From: an uncultured Massilia sp. | GTDB taxonomy: Bacteria; Pseudomonadota; Gammaproteobacteria; Burkholderiales; Burkholderiaceae | DNA: 44,716 bases | Direction: 5' to 3' | Assembly (NCBI GenBank): GCA_946481275.1 | Contig: CAMLMV010000055.1 | Span: 1 to 44,716, forward strand | Part shown: one piece after another, positions 7,312 through 15,868 of the stretch | How the letters are laid out: every line of letters begins with the position of its first letter | Numbering within the stretch: the stretch's first letter is position 1 | Notes under the pieces: model-generated | Seen by the model: the letters and a program-made list of their open reading frames with translations, nothing else | What the model was told of the DNA's origin: nothing | Database searches by the model: none | Program-made: the position numbers and the translations under genes

Positions 7312-8094
7312 ATGCCCATCGATGCCACCGAATTCGACGAGTACCTGCAGTTCGCCAACGAGCTGGCCGATGCGGCCGCCGGCGCGATCCTCCCGCATTT
7401 CCGCGCCGGCAGCGGCGCCGAGAACAAGAGCGCGCGCGGGTTCGACCCGGTGACGGCGGCCGACCGCGGCGCCGAGCGCGTGATGCGCGCGCTGATCCGG
7501 GCGCGCTATCCGCACCACGGCATCCTCGGCGAAGAGGAGGGCGCACAGGCGGGAGATGGGCTGACGTGGGTCCTGGACCCCATCGACGGCACCAAGGCCT
7601 TCCTGCTCGGCCTGCCGCTGTGGGGCACGCTGATCGCGCTGAACGACGGCACGCGCCCCGTGCTGGGCCTGATGAACCAGCCTTTTACGCGCGAGCGCTT
7701 CGTCGGCACGGCATACCGCGCGTGGAACGGCGGCCACGTGCTGCACACGCGCCCGTGCGCACAGCTGGCGGACGCGCACGTGATGTGCACGTCGCCCGAC
7801 ATGTTCACACCCGCCCGGCGCGCCGCGTTCGACGCCGTCGCGGGCCGCGCGCGGCTGCTGCGCTATGGCGGCGACTGCTACGCCTATTGCATGCTGGCGT
7901 CCGGCCTCGTCGACGCCGTCATCGAAGCGGGCCTGCAGCCGTGGGACGTGCAGGCGCTGGTGCCCATCATCGAAGGTGCCGGCGGCGTCATCACGGCGTG
8001 GGATGGCGGCGACGTGCAGCATGGCGGCACGGTGCTCGCGTGCGGCGATCCGCGCCTCCATGCGCAACTGGTGCGCGAGTTAGCCGTTCCCTAA
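7312..8094 (+). CDS. hisN: Inositol-monophosphatase-family phosphatase, HisN-like histidinol-phosphatase
   Basis: 260 residues. The metal-binding signatures of the IMPase family are complete: the first motif GEEEG (about 67-71), DPIDGTKAF (about 84-92) and the late WDVQALVPIIEGAGG (about 215). The pattern, including the LPLWGTLIAL strand, is that of HisN-type histidinol-phosphatases, which remove phosphate from L-histidinol phosphate in histidine synthesis. Closely related enzymes act on inositol phosphate, PAP or fructose bisphosphate, so the substrate is the uncertain part. It starts 45 bp after the MBL-fold gene and may be co-transcribed. No other his genes are near. Its last 15 bases overlap the convergent hybrid kinase gene. 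Confidence 0.85.
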   Translation: MPIDATEFDEYLQFANELADAAAGAILPHFRAGSGAENKSARGFDPVTAADRGAERVMRALIRARYPHHGILGEEEGAQAGDGLTWVLDPIDGTKAFLLGLPLWGTLIALNDGTRPVLGLMNQPFTRERFVGTAYRAWNGGHVLHTRPCAQLADAHVMCTSPDMFTPARRAAFDAVAGRARLLRYGGDCYAYCMLASGLVDAVIEAGLQPWDVQALVPIIEGAGGVITAWDGGDVQHGGTVLACGDPRLHAQLVRELAVP

Positions 8095-11000
8095 CCAGGC
8101 CGCCAGCGCGCCCAGGTCGACCGGCTTGGTCAGGTGATGGTCGAACCCGGCCGCGCGCGTGCGCTCGCGGTCGGCCCGCTGGCCCCAGCCCGTGAGCGCG
8201 ACGATGCGCACGTGCGCGTGGCCTTCGGCGCGGATGGCGCGCGCGACGTCGAAGCCGTCCATCTCCGGCATGCCCAGGTCGAGCAGCACGACGGTGGGGG
8301 CGAACCCGGGCAGCGCCGCCAGCGCGGCCGGGCCGCCGTACACGGCCCGCGCCCGCGCCCCGTGCGTATCCAGCAGCAGGGCCAGCGTGTCGGCCGCGTC
8401 GGCATTGTCGTCCACGACGAGCACGCGGTGGCCGGCCAGCGCCGTGCACGTCGTTCCCGCCTCGCCATCCGGCGCGGCGCCGTGCAGCAGCGGCAGGCGC
8501 ACGACGAATTCGCTGCCGCAGCCCGGGCCCGCGCTGTGCGCTTCCACGGTCCCGCCGTGCATCTCGACGAGTTTGCGCACGATGGCGAGGCCGATGCCCA
8601 GGCCGTCGCCGTCGCCCCGGTTGCCAAGGTGCGGCTGCGCGAACATGTCGAACACGTGGGGCAGCTGCGCGGCCGGGATGCCGCGGCCGTTGTCGCGCAC
8701 CCGCAGCGCGATGGCGGAGCCTTCGCGCCGGGCCAGCAGTTCGATGCGGCCTCCCGTGCCGGTGTATTTGGCGGCGTTGTTGATCAGGTTGGTGAGCACC
8801 TGCGTCAGGCGCACGGCGTCGCCATGCACGACGAGGGCGTCATCGGGCACCGTCACGTCGAGCAGGTGGCCGGCGCGTTCGACCTGCGGGCGGCTCGCCT
8901 CGACGGCGTCGCGCACGATGTCGGCCAGGGCCAGCGCGCGCCGGTCCAGTTCGATCTTGCCGCGCGAGATGCGTGCGATCTCCATCAGGTCGTCGACCAG
9001 CTTGACGATCTGCCGCACCTGGCGCTCGACGATGCCCGTGAGACGGTCGGTGGCGTCCCGTCCCTCGGCGCGGCGCATCAGCTGGATCGCGTTGCTGATC
9101 GGCGCGAGCGGGTTGCGCAGCTCGTGCGCCAGGGTGGCGAGGAATTCGTCCTTGCGCCGGTCCGCTTCCTTCAGCGCCTGCTCGGCGCGCACGCGCTCGA
9201 TCGCGGCCCACGTGCGTTCGGCCGCTTCGCGCACGAGGTTCACTTCGGCCGCGTTCCAGTGCCGCGGCGCCGCATGGTGCACGCAGAACACGCCGGCGAC
9301 GCGCCCGCCGGAATACAGCCCGACGGCGACGTGGGACGCGATGCCGACGCTGATCCAGCCGGCGCGCGTGATGCGGTCCATGTGCGGGTCGCGCGCCGTG
9401 TCCTCGACGACGAAGGGTTCGCCCCGCTCGAACGCGGCGAGCGCGCGCGTGCCCAGCGCGGGCATCGGATACGCGCCGGCCAGCGACGCGACGCCGTCCA
9501 CGTGGTCGCGCCGGATGTGGACCCGGCCGTCCTCGAATTCGCCGATCAGCACGCGGCTCGCGCCCAGGTGCGCTGCCACCATCCGCGTGGCCGTCGTCTC
9601 GATCGCGTCGGCGTCGTCCAGCGAGCGCATCGCGTCGGACAGGCGCAGCAGGAAGGCCGCCCGTTCCTCGCTTTCGCGCAGGCGCGCTTCCAGCATGCGC
9701 CGTCCGGTCGTGTCGCGCGAGACGCCCACGACCTGCTCGACCGACCCGTCCTCGGCCAGCACGGGACCCCAGCGGAACTGGAAATAGGCGCTCGTGCCGG
9801 TGGGGCTCGCGAAATAAACTTCGTCCTGGATGGTGACGCCCGTGCGGAAGATGGTGTCGAGGTGGCCGTCCAGGCGCGCGGCCAGGTCGGACGGGAAGTC
9901 GAGGTCGGCGAAGCTGCGGCCCACGAGGGCACCGGCGGCCATCCCGTACAGTTCTTCCATCGCGCGGTTGACGTAGACGAAGCGGTGCGAGCGGTCGAAC
10001 GCGTAGACGAAGTCGGGCAGGGCATCGAGCGTCGTCGCGACGAAGCGCGACTGGCGCATCAGCTCCACGTGGGCGGCCTCGCGCTCGGCCTGCGCCTGCG
10101 CGCGCTCGACGGCGGCCCACGTGCGCTCGGCCGTCTCCTGCATCACGGCCAGGTCGGCGTCGCTCCATGCGCGCGCCCGGCCGTGGTGCGCGAACAGGAT
10201 GGCGACGAGGCGGCCGTCCTTCACGAGCGGCACGTCGGCCACGGCCGCGACCCCGAGGGCCGCGTGCGCCGCGCGCGCGGCGGCGTCCAGGTCCGGGGCG
10301 GCCTGCACGTCCTCACGCACCACGGGGCGCCCGGTGCGCAACGCGGCCAGCAGGCCGGGGCCGTAGTCGGCGTAGCGCAGCCGGTCGGCGAATCCCGGCG
10401 CCGTGGTGCCGTGGGCGTAGGTGACGATCAGGTGCTCGCCGTCGCCGCAGTCGGCCGCGTAGCCGATCCGGTCGACGCCGAGATGGTCGCGCAGCACGCG
10501 CGCGGCTTCTTCCTGGATGCGGCGCGGGTCGGCCAGCGGGCGCAGGGTATCGTTCAGGCGCAGCAGGAAGGCCTGGCGCCGCTCGTCGTCGCGCCGTGCC
10601 GCGTTGCTGCGGTGGCGTTCGATCGCGCCCGCCGCCGTGCGTGCGAGCAGGTCGAGCAGGCCCGTGCCGTCCGCCGCCGGCGGCCGCGCCAGGGCGAGGC
10701 GCAGCGTGCCCAGTTCGGTGCCGTCGTGGGCGGCCAGGGGCAGGGCGTATGGCGCGTCCGTGGCCGCCGCGCGCGCGACGGGCACCACGTCGTTGCGGTA
10801 GCCGGCCGCGGCGCCGTGCGTACGGTGGGCAACGATGGCGCGTCCGGCGTCCGGTCCGGCGGCCAGTTCGATGCGGCCGTGGGCGGCGCCCGCGAGTGCG
10901 CAGGCGCGGTTCAGCACCGGGGCCAGCGCCGCGGGCAGGTCGGCGTGGCCGGGCGGTGCCACGTGCAGTTCGAGCAGGGGGCGCAGGATGGCGGGACTGG

Positions 11001-11670
11001 CCAGCAGTGCGCCCTCGGCGCTGCCGCTGGCACGTGTTTCGACGTGATGGCGCAGCGTCGCGAGGTGACGGTCGGCGTGGGTTGCGGACTGCGCATCGTC
11101 CAGCGCCTTCACGACCCGGTGCGCGGCGGCCGCGAAGGACGACAGTTCCGCCAGCAGGCGCGCATCCTCGGCATCGAAGTGCCGCTCGGGATCGTGGGCG
11201 ATGACCCAGACGGTGCCGATCGGCTGGTCGTCGATCGCCCAGGGCACGAGCAGGCATTCGAGCAGGGCGGGGCCGTCGCAGCGCAGCGAGGCGAAGCGGC
11301 GTGCCGGCCCGTCGAACAGCAAGGTCGTGTTGCGTTCGACGACGACGCCGCACGGGCTGTCCCCGCGCGGCACTGCGCTGCCGACCGCGGCGTGGGCGCC
11401 GGCCATCGCGCGCCAGCGGAACACGTCGCCCGTCGCGCCATGTTCGAGAACGCTGACGCCGGCCGTGCCGGCCCGGCACAGCTGCAGCGCGAGTTCGGCG
11501 AGGCGCTGCGATACGCCGCGCGGATGGGTCACGAGCTCCTGGCTGAGCAGCGTGAGGGCGCGACTCTCCGCGCGGTGATCGGGCGCACGTACCGGGCGGC
11601 GTGCGAGTTCGTGCGTGATCAAGACTTCGTCGAGGGTCACCTCGACATTGCCCGTGTCGTTATGCGTCAT
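8080..11670 (-). CDS. Large hybrid sensor histidine kinase (multiple GAF, PAS, HisKA, HATPase, REC)
   Basis: 1196 residues, soluble. In order: a GAF-like domain about 40-190, closely related to the N-terminus of the kinase at 1176-3746; a second degenerate GAF-like block about 215-350; a GAF about 355-525; PAS about 540-660; a GAF about 670-830; HisKA with His849 in AHELRNPLAPISNA; HATPase with NLINNAAKYT and GLGIGLAIV; and a receiver about 1085-1195 with Asp1131 in LLDLGMPEMDG. ATG 11670 has a weak GAGAAG site upstream. The two kinases share their first domain and the whole kinase-receiver module, so they are paralogues that differ in the sensor block between. No transcription factor or output gene is adjacent. 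It converges on the HisN-like gene with a 15 bp overlap. Confidence 0.92.
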   Translation of the reverse strand: MTHNDTGNVEVTLDEVLITHELARRPVRAPDHRAESRALTLLSQELVTHPRGVSQRLAELALQLCRAGTAGVSVLEHGATGDVFRWRAMAGAHAAVGSAVPRGDSPCGVVVERNTTLLFDGPARRFASLRCDGPALLECLLVPWAIDDQPIGTVWVIAHDPERHFDAEDARLLAELSSFAAAAHRVVKALDDAQSATHADRHLATLRHHVETRASGSAEGALLASPAILRPLLELHVAPPGHADLPAALAPVLNRACALAGAAHGRIELAAGPDAGRAIVAHRTHGAAAGYRNDVVPVARAAATDAPYALPLAAHDGTELGTLRLALARPPAADGTGLLDLLARTAAGAIERHRSNAARRDDERRQAFLLRLNDTLRPLADPRRIQEEAARVLRDHLGVDRIGYAADCGDGEHLIVTYAHGTTAPGFADRLRYADYGPGLLAALRTGRPVVREDVQAAPDLDAAARAAHAALGVAAVADVPLVKDGRLVAILFAHHGRARAWSDADLAVMQETAERTWAAVERAQAQAEREAAHVELMRQSRFVATTLDALPDFVYAFDRSHRFVYVNRAMEELYGMAAGALVGRSFADLDFPSDLAARLDGHLDTIFRTGVTIQDEVYFASPTGTSAYFQFRWGPVLAEDGSVEQVVGVSRDTTGRRMLEARLRESEERAAFLLRLSDAMRSLDDADAIETTATRMVAAHLGASRVLIGEFEDGRVHIRRDHVDGVASLAGAYPMPALGTRALAAFERGEPFVVEDTARDPHMDRITRAGWISVGIASHVAVGLYSGGRVAGVFCVHHAAPRHWNAAEVNLVREAAERTWAAIERVRAEQALKEADRRKDEFLATLAHELRNPLAPISNAIQLMRRAEGRDATDRLTGIVERQVRQIVKLVDDLMEIARISRGKIELDRRALALADIVRDAVEASRPQVERAGHLLDVTVPDDALVVHGDAVRLTQVLTNLINNAAKYTGTGGRIELLARREGSAIALRVRDNGRGIPAAQLPHVFDMFAQPHLGNRGDGDGLGIGLAIVRKLVEMHGGTVEAHSAGPGCGSEFVVRLPLLHGAAPDGEAGTTCTALAGHRVLVVDDNADAADTLALLLDTHGARARAVYGGPAALAALPGFAPTVVLLDLGMPEMDGFDVARAIRAEGHAHVRIVALTGWGQRADRERTRAAGFDHHLTKPVDLGALAAWLGNG

Positions 11671-11705
11671 GTCTTCTCGTCCGTTGTTATGCCGGGCAGA
11701 CTCTG

Positions 11706-11720
11706 CGCGGCTGAGCCGCG
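11706..11720. repeat. Perfect short hairpin upstream of the large hybrid kinase
   Basis: CGCGGC and GCCGCG pair perfectly around a 3-base loop, 36 bases before the kinase start codon. It could lie in the 5' leader. There is no T-run on either side, so it is not an intrinsic terminator. Confidence 0.4.
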
Positions 11721-11751
11721 AACGGGAAGAATAGGGTCAGATTGTTTGGCA

Positions 11752-11792
11752 GGGCAAGCGAAAGATGAGTTTTCGTGAGTTTTCACTTGCCC
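11752..11792. repeat. 12-bp inverted repeat enclosing a 10-bp tandem repeat
   Basis: The arms GGGCAAGCGAAA (11752-11763) and TTTCACTTGCCC (11781-11792) pair over 12 bp with a single G-T pair. Between and partly within them, TGAGTTTTC occurs twice in tandem with a 10-base period (11766-11785). It lies between the end of the molybdenum hydroxylase operon and the start of the kinase gene. It might be a processing or factor-dependent termination site, or the footprint of a small repeat element. No T-run follows it. Confidence 0.5.
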
Positions 11793-11834
11793 CGTGTTGC
11801 CGATGCGACGATTCAAATTCCAGGTGGAAAATTT

Positions 11835-14135
11835 TTACTTGCCGACGGGCACTTCGTGTTCGCCCAACAGCATTTTGTCGGGCGTGATGGGCGTCGTGCG
11901 CAGGCGCTTGCCGGTGGCGTGGAACACGGCGTTGGCGACGGCCGCCGCCACGCCCACGATGCCGATCTCGCCCACGCCCTTGGCGCCGAGCTGCTTGCTG
12001 ACGATGCGGTCTTCCTCGTCCGCGAAGATCACGTCGATGGCGTGGATGTCCTTGTTGACCGCGACGTGGTACTCGGCATAGTTATGGTTCATGAAGCGGC
12101 CGAGGCGGTGGTCCGTGAACGTCTCTTCGTGCAGCGCCTGGCTGATGCCCCACACGACGGCGCCGCTGACCTGGCTCGCGGCCGTCTTCGCATTGATGAT
12201 GCGGCCGGCCGCGACGGCGGACACGGCCCGCGTCACGCGCACCATGCCGAGCCGCTCGTTCACGCGCACTTCGACGAACACGGCGGAGTGCACGGCGCGC
12301 GCAAACTTGCGCTGCTTGAGCATCTGCGGCGTCATGAGGTATTTTTCCTCGAGGCGGTCGCGCCCCGCCCGCGCCAGCAGGCTTGTCAGCAGGATGCCCC
12401 GGTCCGGCTGCCCGTGCGGATGGATGCGGCCGTCGGCGAACTCCACGTCCTTGACCTTGAGGCCCTTGAAGGCCGGCTCCCTTTGCGCCAGTTTCAGCAG
12501 CGTGGCCTTGAGCTTGTCGCAGGCGCCGGCCACGCCGCCGCCCACCGTCGTCACGTGCGACGAGCCGCCTTCCACGGGGGCGAGCGGCAGGGTGGAATCG
12601 CCCAGCTGGAACGTCACTCTTTCGAGCGGCAGGCCGAGGCGCTCGGCCGCGATCATCGCCATCACGGTGTACGTGCCGGTGCCGATGTCGGAGGCGGCGC
12701 TCGACACGACGAGGCGCCCGTCCGCATGCAGCACGGCCGATACGCGCGCGATCATCACGAGCGAATCCCAGATGCCCGTCGCCATGCCCCAGCCGATCAA
12801 CTCGTCGCCGTCCTTCATCGAGCGGGGCTCGACGGGCCGGTCCTTCCAGCCGAAGCGTTCCGCGCCGAGCCGGTAGCACTGGCGCAGTTCCTTGCTGGAG
12901 AACGGCTTGTCTTCCAGGTGGTTGTGCTCCGCATAGTTCTTCAGGCGGAAGTCGAGCGGGTCCATGCGCAGTTCGTATGCCAGTTCGTCCATCGCCACTT
13001 CCAGCGCATGCACGCCGTGCGCGGCGCCCGGCGCGCGCATGTCGATGGGCGTCGCGCGGTCCTGTTCGACGAGCTGGTAGCCGAGGTGGATGTTGTCGCA
13101 GGCGTACAGTTGTCCGGACCAGTTGACGACGACCTCCACGTAGTCTTCCAGGCGCGACGTCTCCTGGATCGCTTCGTGCCACACGGCCTGCAACTTGCCT
13201 TCCTTGTCGGCCGCCAGTTTGATCTTGTGCCACGTCTCCGGCCGGTGGCCGAAGCTGAACATCTGCTGGCGCGTGAGCACGACGCGCACGGAGCGCTTCA
13301 GCTTCAGCGCGCCCATCACGGCGAGCGGCAACTGGTATTGCGGACGCAGGCCGGACCCGAACGCGCCGCCCACGTACGGGTTGCGCACCGTGACCTTGTG
13401 CTTCGAGAGGCCGAACACGTGCGACACGTACCAGCGGCTGTTCTGCGAGCTCTGGGTCTTGTCATAGATGGTCAGGTGACCATCTTCGCCGTAGACGACG
13501 GTGGACGCGAACATCTCCATCGGATTGTGGTGCTCGACGGCGTTGTAGTACTCCGATTCGATTTTTACGGGCGCCGCGGCGAACGCCTGCTCCGCATCGC
13601 CTTTCGAACCCGGCGGCGTGAAGCCCGCCTTCATCGGGCGTGGTGCATACGCCCTGTTCAGGGTGGCGAGCAGGTTCGTGTCGTGTTCCTCGATGTCGTA
13701 CGTGACGCGCACGAGGCTCGCCGCGTGGCGCGCGGCCTCGAAGGTTTCGGCCACGACGAGCGCCACCGGCTGGCCGCTCCAGAACACGCGGCTTGAAAAC
13801 AGGGGGCGGAACGGCGAGCCGCCCGGTGCCGTCATGTCCTTGTACGCGAGGTCGTTGCCGCGCATCTTCGGGCGGTTCTCGTGCGTGATCACGTCGATCA
13901 CGCCGGGCACGCCGCGCGCGGCATCGCTGTCGATGGCCTTGATGCGGCCGCGCGCGACGGTGCCGCCGACGACGACGCCATACGCGAGATCCGGTGCCGG
14001 GATCTCGGCCGCGTAGTGCGCGGTACCCGTGACCTTGGCGCGGCCGTCGGTGCGCGACACGGCCATGCCGCTGTGCACGCGGCCCGTGCCGTCGGGGGCC
14101 GTCGGCGTGCGCAGGTCGGGGATCAGGTCGGTCAT
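11835..14135 (-). CDS. Xanthine dehydrogenase-family molybdopterin-binding subunit (PaoC-like)
   Basis: 766 residues, the MoCo-binding large subunit of an aldehyde oxidoreductase-type molybdenum hydroxylase. Seen: the N-terminal [17 protein letters not shown] block, the [11 protein letters not shown] loop, MRAPGAAHG, and the catalytic glutamate region [10 protein letters not shown] near the C-terminus. Such enzymes insert water-derived oxygen into aldehydes or N-heterocycles and pass electrons through the Fe-S and FAD subunits. The ATG overlaps the FAD-subunit stop (ATGA), so all three subunits are coupled. No twin-arginine signal is visible here or on the Fe-S subunit chosen start, unlike E. 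coli PaoABC, which is periplasmic. No XdhC/PaoD-type maturation factor is in the window. The substrate is unknown. Confidence 0.92.
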   Translation of the reverse strand: MTDLIPDLRTPTAPDGTGRVHSGMAVSRTDGRAKVTGTAHYAAEIPAPDLAYGVVVGGTVARGRIKAIDSDAARGVPGVIDVITHENRPKMRGNDLAYKDMTAPGGSPFRPLFSSRVFWSGQPVALVVAETFEAARHAASLVRVTYDIEEHDTNLLATLNRAYAPRPMKAGFTPPGSKGDAEQAFAAAPVKIESEYYNAVEHHNPMEMFASTVVYGEDGHLTIYDKTQSSQNSRWYVSHVFGLSKHKVTVRNPYVGGAFGSGLRPQYQLPLAVMGALKLKRSVRVVLTRQQMFSFGHRPETWHKIKLAADKEGKLQAVWHEAIQETSRLEDYVEVVVNWSGQLYACDNIHLGYQLVEQDRATPIDMRAPGAAHGVHALEVAMDELAYELRMDPLDFRLKNYAEHNHLEDKPFSSKELRQCYRLGAERFGWKDRPVEPRSMKDGDELIGWGMATGIWDSLVMIARVSAVLHADGRLVVSSAASDIGTGTYTVMAMIAAERLGLPLERVTFQLGDSTLPLAPVEGGSSHVTTVGGGVAGACDKLKATLLKLAQREPAFKGLKVKDVEFADGRIHPHGQPDRGILLTSLLARAGRDRLEEKYLMTPQMLKQRKFARAVHSAVFVEVRVNERLGMVRVTRAVSAVAAGRIINAKTAASQVSGAVVWGISQALHEETFTDHRLGRFMNHNYAEYHVAVNKDIHAIDVIFADEEDRIVSKQLGAKGVGEIGIVGVAAAVANAVFHATGKRLRTTPITPDKMLLGEHEVPVGK

Positions 14136-15142
14136 CGTTTGTCTCCCCTCAGTTCGTTTTTCCTTGCGGCGTTCGTCAACGCCTGGACGATGGCGTTCCT
14201 CGCCAGAGGTATCTTGAAATCGTTCTGGCCGTAGCCGCGCGCGCCGCGCAGGATGCGCTCGGCCGCCTGTTCGAACGCGGCTTCACTTGCGGGCTGGCCG
14301 GTGAGCAGCTCTTCCGCTTCCTCGACCCGCCACGGCTTGTGCGCCACGCCGCCCAGGGCGATGCGGGCCGCGCGCACGGTGCCGTCGGCGGCGAGGTCGA
14401 GCGCGGCGGCCACCGAGACGAGCGCGAACGCGTACGACAGCCGGTCGCGCACCTTCACGTAGTCGAAGCGCTGCGCGAAGCGGCGCGCGTCGGGCAGGGT
14501 GATGTGCGTGATCAGTTCGCCGGGCCGCAGGGTGCTGTCCACGTCCGGCGTGTCGCCCGGCAGGCGGTGGAAGTCGGCGAAGGGGATCGACCGTTCGCCG
14601 TTCGCCGCGCGCACGTGCACGGTCGCGTCGAGCGCGCGCAGGGCCACGCACATGTCGGACGGATGCGTCGCGATGCAGTGCGCGCTCGTGCCGAGGATCG
14701 CCAGCTGGCGGTTGATGCCGGCCTTGGCCGGGCAGCCCGTGCCCGGCTCGCGCTTGTTGCACGGCGTGCCCACGTCATAGAAATAGACGCAGCGCGTGCG
14801 CTGCAGCAGGTTGCCGCCGTTTGTCGCCATGTTGCGCAGCTGGGGCGACGCGCCGGCCAGGATCGCGGCGGCCAGCAGCGGATAGCGCTCGCGCACCAGC
14901 GGGTGGTGCGCCGTGTCCGCGTTGCGGGCGAGGGCGCCCAGGCGCAGGCCGCTGCCGTCTTCCTCGATCGTGTCGAGGCCTGCGATGGGATTGATGTCGA
15001 CGAGGCCGGACGGCGTCATCACACCCTCCTTGATCAGGTCCAGGAGGTTGGTGCCGCCGGCGACGGGGCGCGCGCCCGGCACGGCAAGGGCGGCCAGCGC
15101 GGCGTCCACGTCCGCGGGCCGTTGGAAGTCGAACGGATTCAT
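14132..15142 (-). CDS. FAD-binding subunit of molybdenum hydroxylase with a probable extra Fe-S cluster (PaoB-like)
   Basis: 336 residues from ATG 15142, which overlaps the Fe-S subunit stop by ATGA; the open frame to 15472 is a shadow of the upstream gene. The FAD pattern [14 protein letters not shown] (about 28-41) and [13 protein letters not shown] are present. Cys118, Cys128, Cys137 and Cys156 form a set ([28 protein letters not shown]) matching the insert that binds a [4Fe-4S] cluster in E. coli PaoB-type subunits. The protein would carry electrons between the [2Fe-2S] subunit and FAD. The cluster is inferred from the cysteine spacing. Confidence 0.9.
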   Translation of the reverse strand: MNPFDFQRPADVDAALAALAVPGARPVAGGTNLLDLIKEGVMTPSGLVDINPIAGLDTIEEDGSGLRLGALARNADTAHHPLVRERYPLLAAAILAGASPQLRNMATNGGNLLQRTRCVYFYDVGTPCNKREPGTGCPAKAGINRQLAILGTSAHCIATHPSDMCVALRALDATVHVRAANGERSIPFADFHRLPGDTPDVDSTLRPGELITHITLPDARRFAQRFDYVKVRDRLSYAFALVSVAAALDLAADGTVRAARIALGGVAHKPWRVEEAEELLTGQPASEAAFEQAAERILRGARGYGQNDFKIPLARNAIVQALTNAARKNELRGDKR

Positions 15143-15618
15143 TGATCGATCCCCATCACGTCGCAGACAGCCCGTGCGATTTGCGGATAGGCGCCGCAGC
15201 GGCACAGGTTCCCGCTCATCAGTTCGCGCACGTCGTCGACCGTCTGCGCCTGGCCTTCGGCGACGAGGCCGGCCGCCGAACAGATCTGGCCCGGCGTGCA
15301 GTAGCCGCACTGGAAGGCGTCGTGGTCGATGAACGCCTGCTGCAGCGGATGCAGCGTGTCGCCATCGGCCAGGCCCTCGATCGTCGTGACGTCGTGGCCG
15401 TCCTGCATGACAGCGAGGGTCAGGCAGGCGTTGATGCGGCGGCCGTCGAGCAGCACCGTGCAGGCGCCGCACTGGCCATGGTCGCAGCCCTTCTTGGTGC
15501 CGGTGAGGCCGGCGCGTTCGCGCAGCAGGTCGAGCAGCGTCACCGTCGATTCGACGTCGAATGCGCGGTCCTGTCCATTGATGCGCAGGCGGATGGGGTA
15601 CTGCCGGTAAGCGTCCAT
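15139..15618 (-). CDS. [2Fe-2S] subunit of molybdenum hydroxylase (PaoA-like)
   Basis: 159 residues from ATG 15618, chosen for the AAGGA site just upstream; the frame continues to 15708 without signals. Cys45, Cys50, Cys53 and Cys65 ([10 protein letters not shown]...NAC) make the plant-ferredoxin-type cluster. Cys104, Cys107, Cys139 and Cys141 (CGYC...CRC) make the second [2Fe-2S] cluster of this family. It is the first gene of the operon and shuttles electrons from the molybdenum site. A longer start carrying a Tat signal was looked for and not found in the upstream frame. Confidence 0.92.
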   Translation of the reverse strand: MDAYRQYPIRLRINGQDRAFDVESTVTLLDLLRERAGLTGTKKGCDHGQCGACTVLLDGRRINACLTLAVMQDGHDVTTIEGLADGDTLHPLQQAFIDHDAFQCGYCTPGQICSAAGLVAEGQAQTVDDVRELMSGNLCRCGAYPQIARAVCDVMGIDQ

Positions 15619-15818
15619 GGCCGTCCTTGTCGAGGCAAAGGCCCCACCATACGGTCCCCTTTGCTGTCGTTCGGTTCGCTCACACACACAATGTGATCGA
15701 TCTGGCAACGCAGTGTGTCATTTGTGCAGCAGGCCGCATGGTTTTTGCATAAAAGGTGAATTCTCATCAATTATTTCGAAGTAGAATGTTTTCAAAGTTT
15801 TACAACGGCACGGGGTGT

Positions 15819-15836
15819 AACCGTAATGCAACGGTT
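15819..15836 (+). repeat. Small hairpin in the leader of the GAF-PAS-GGDEF gene
   Basis: AACCGT and ACGGTT pair perfectly around a 6-base loop, 33 bases before the coding start. I found no match to the conserved core of c-di-GMP riboswitches nearby. The wider gap 15619-15868 between the two divergent transcription units is AT-richer and must hold both promoters, but no clear pair of -35/-10 boxes stood out. Confidence 0.35.
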
Positions 15837-15868
15837 GTGGCGCCAGCGCTCCCACCGTCCAGGCAAGG

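Noticed and set aside
15681..15735. The CACACACACA and TGTGTCATTTGTG stretches upstream of the Fe-S subunit as a CRP site
   Set aside because: No TGTGA-N6-TCACA arrangement can be made at the right spacing; the similarity is only simple-sequence repetition.
15709..15868. A c-di-GMP riboswitch before the GAF-PAS-GGDEF gene
   Set aside because: None of the conserved GEMM core elements are present; only a 6-bp hairpin is found.
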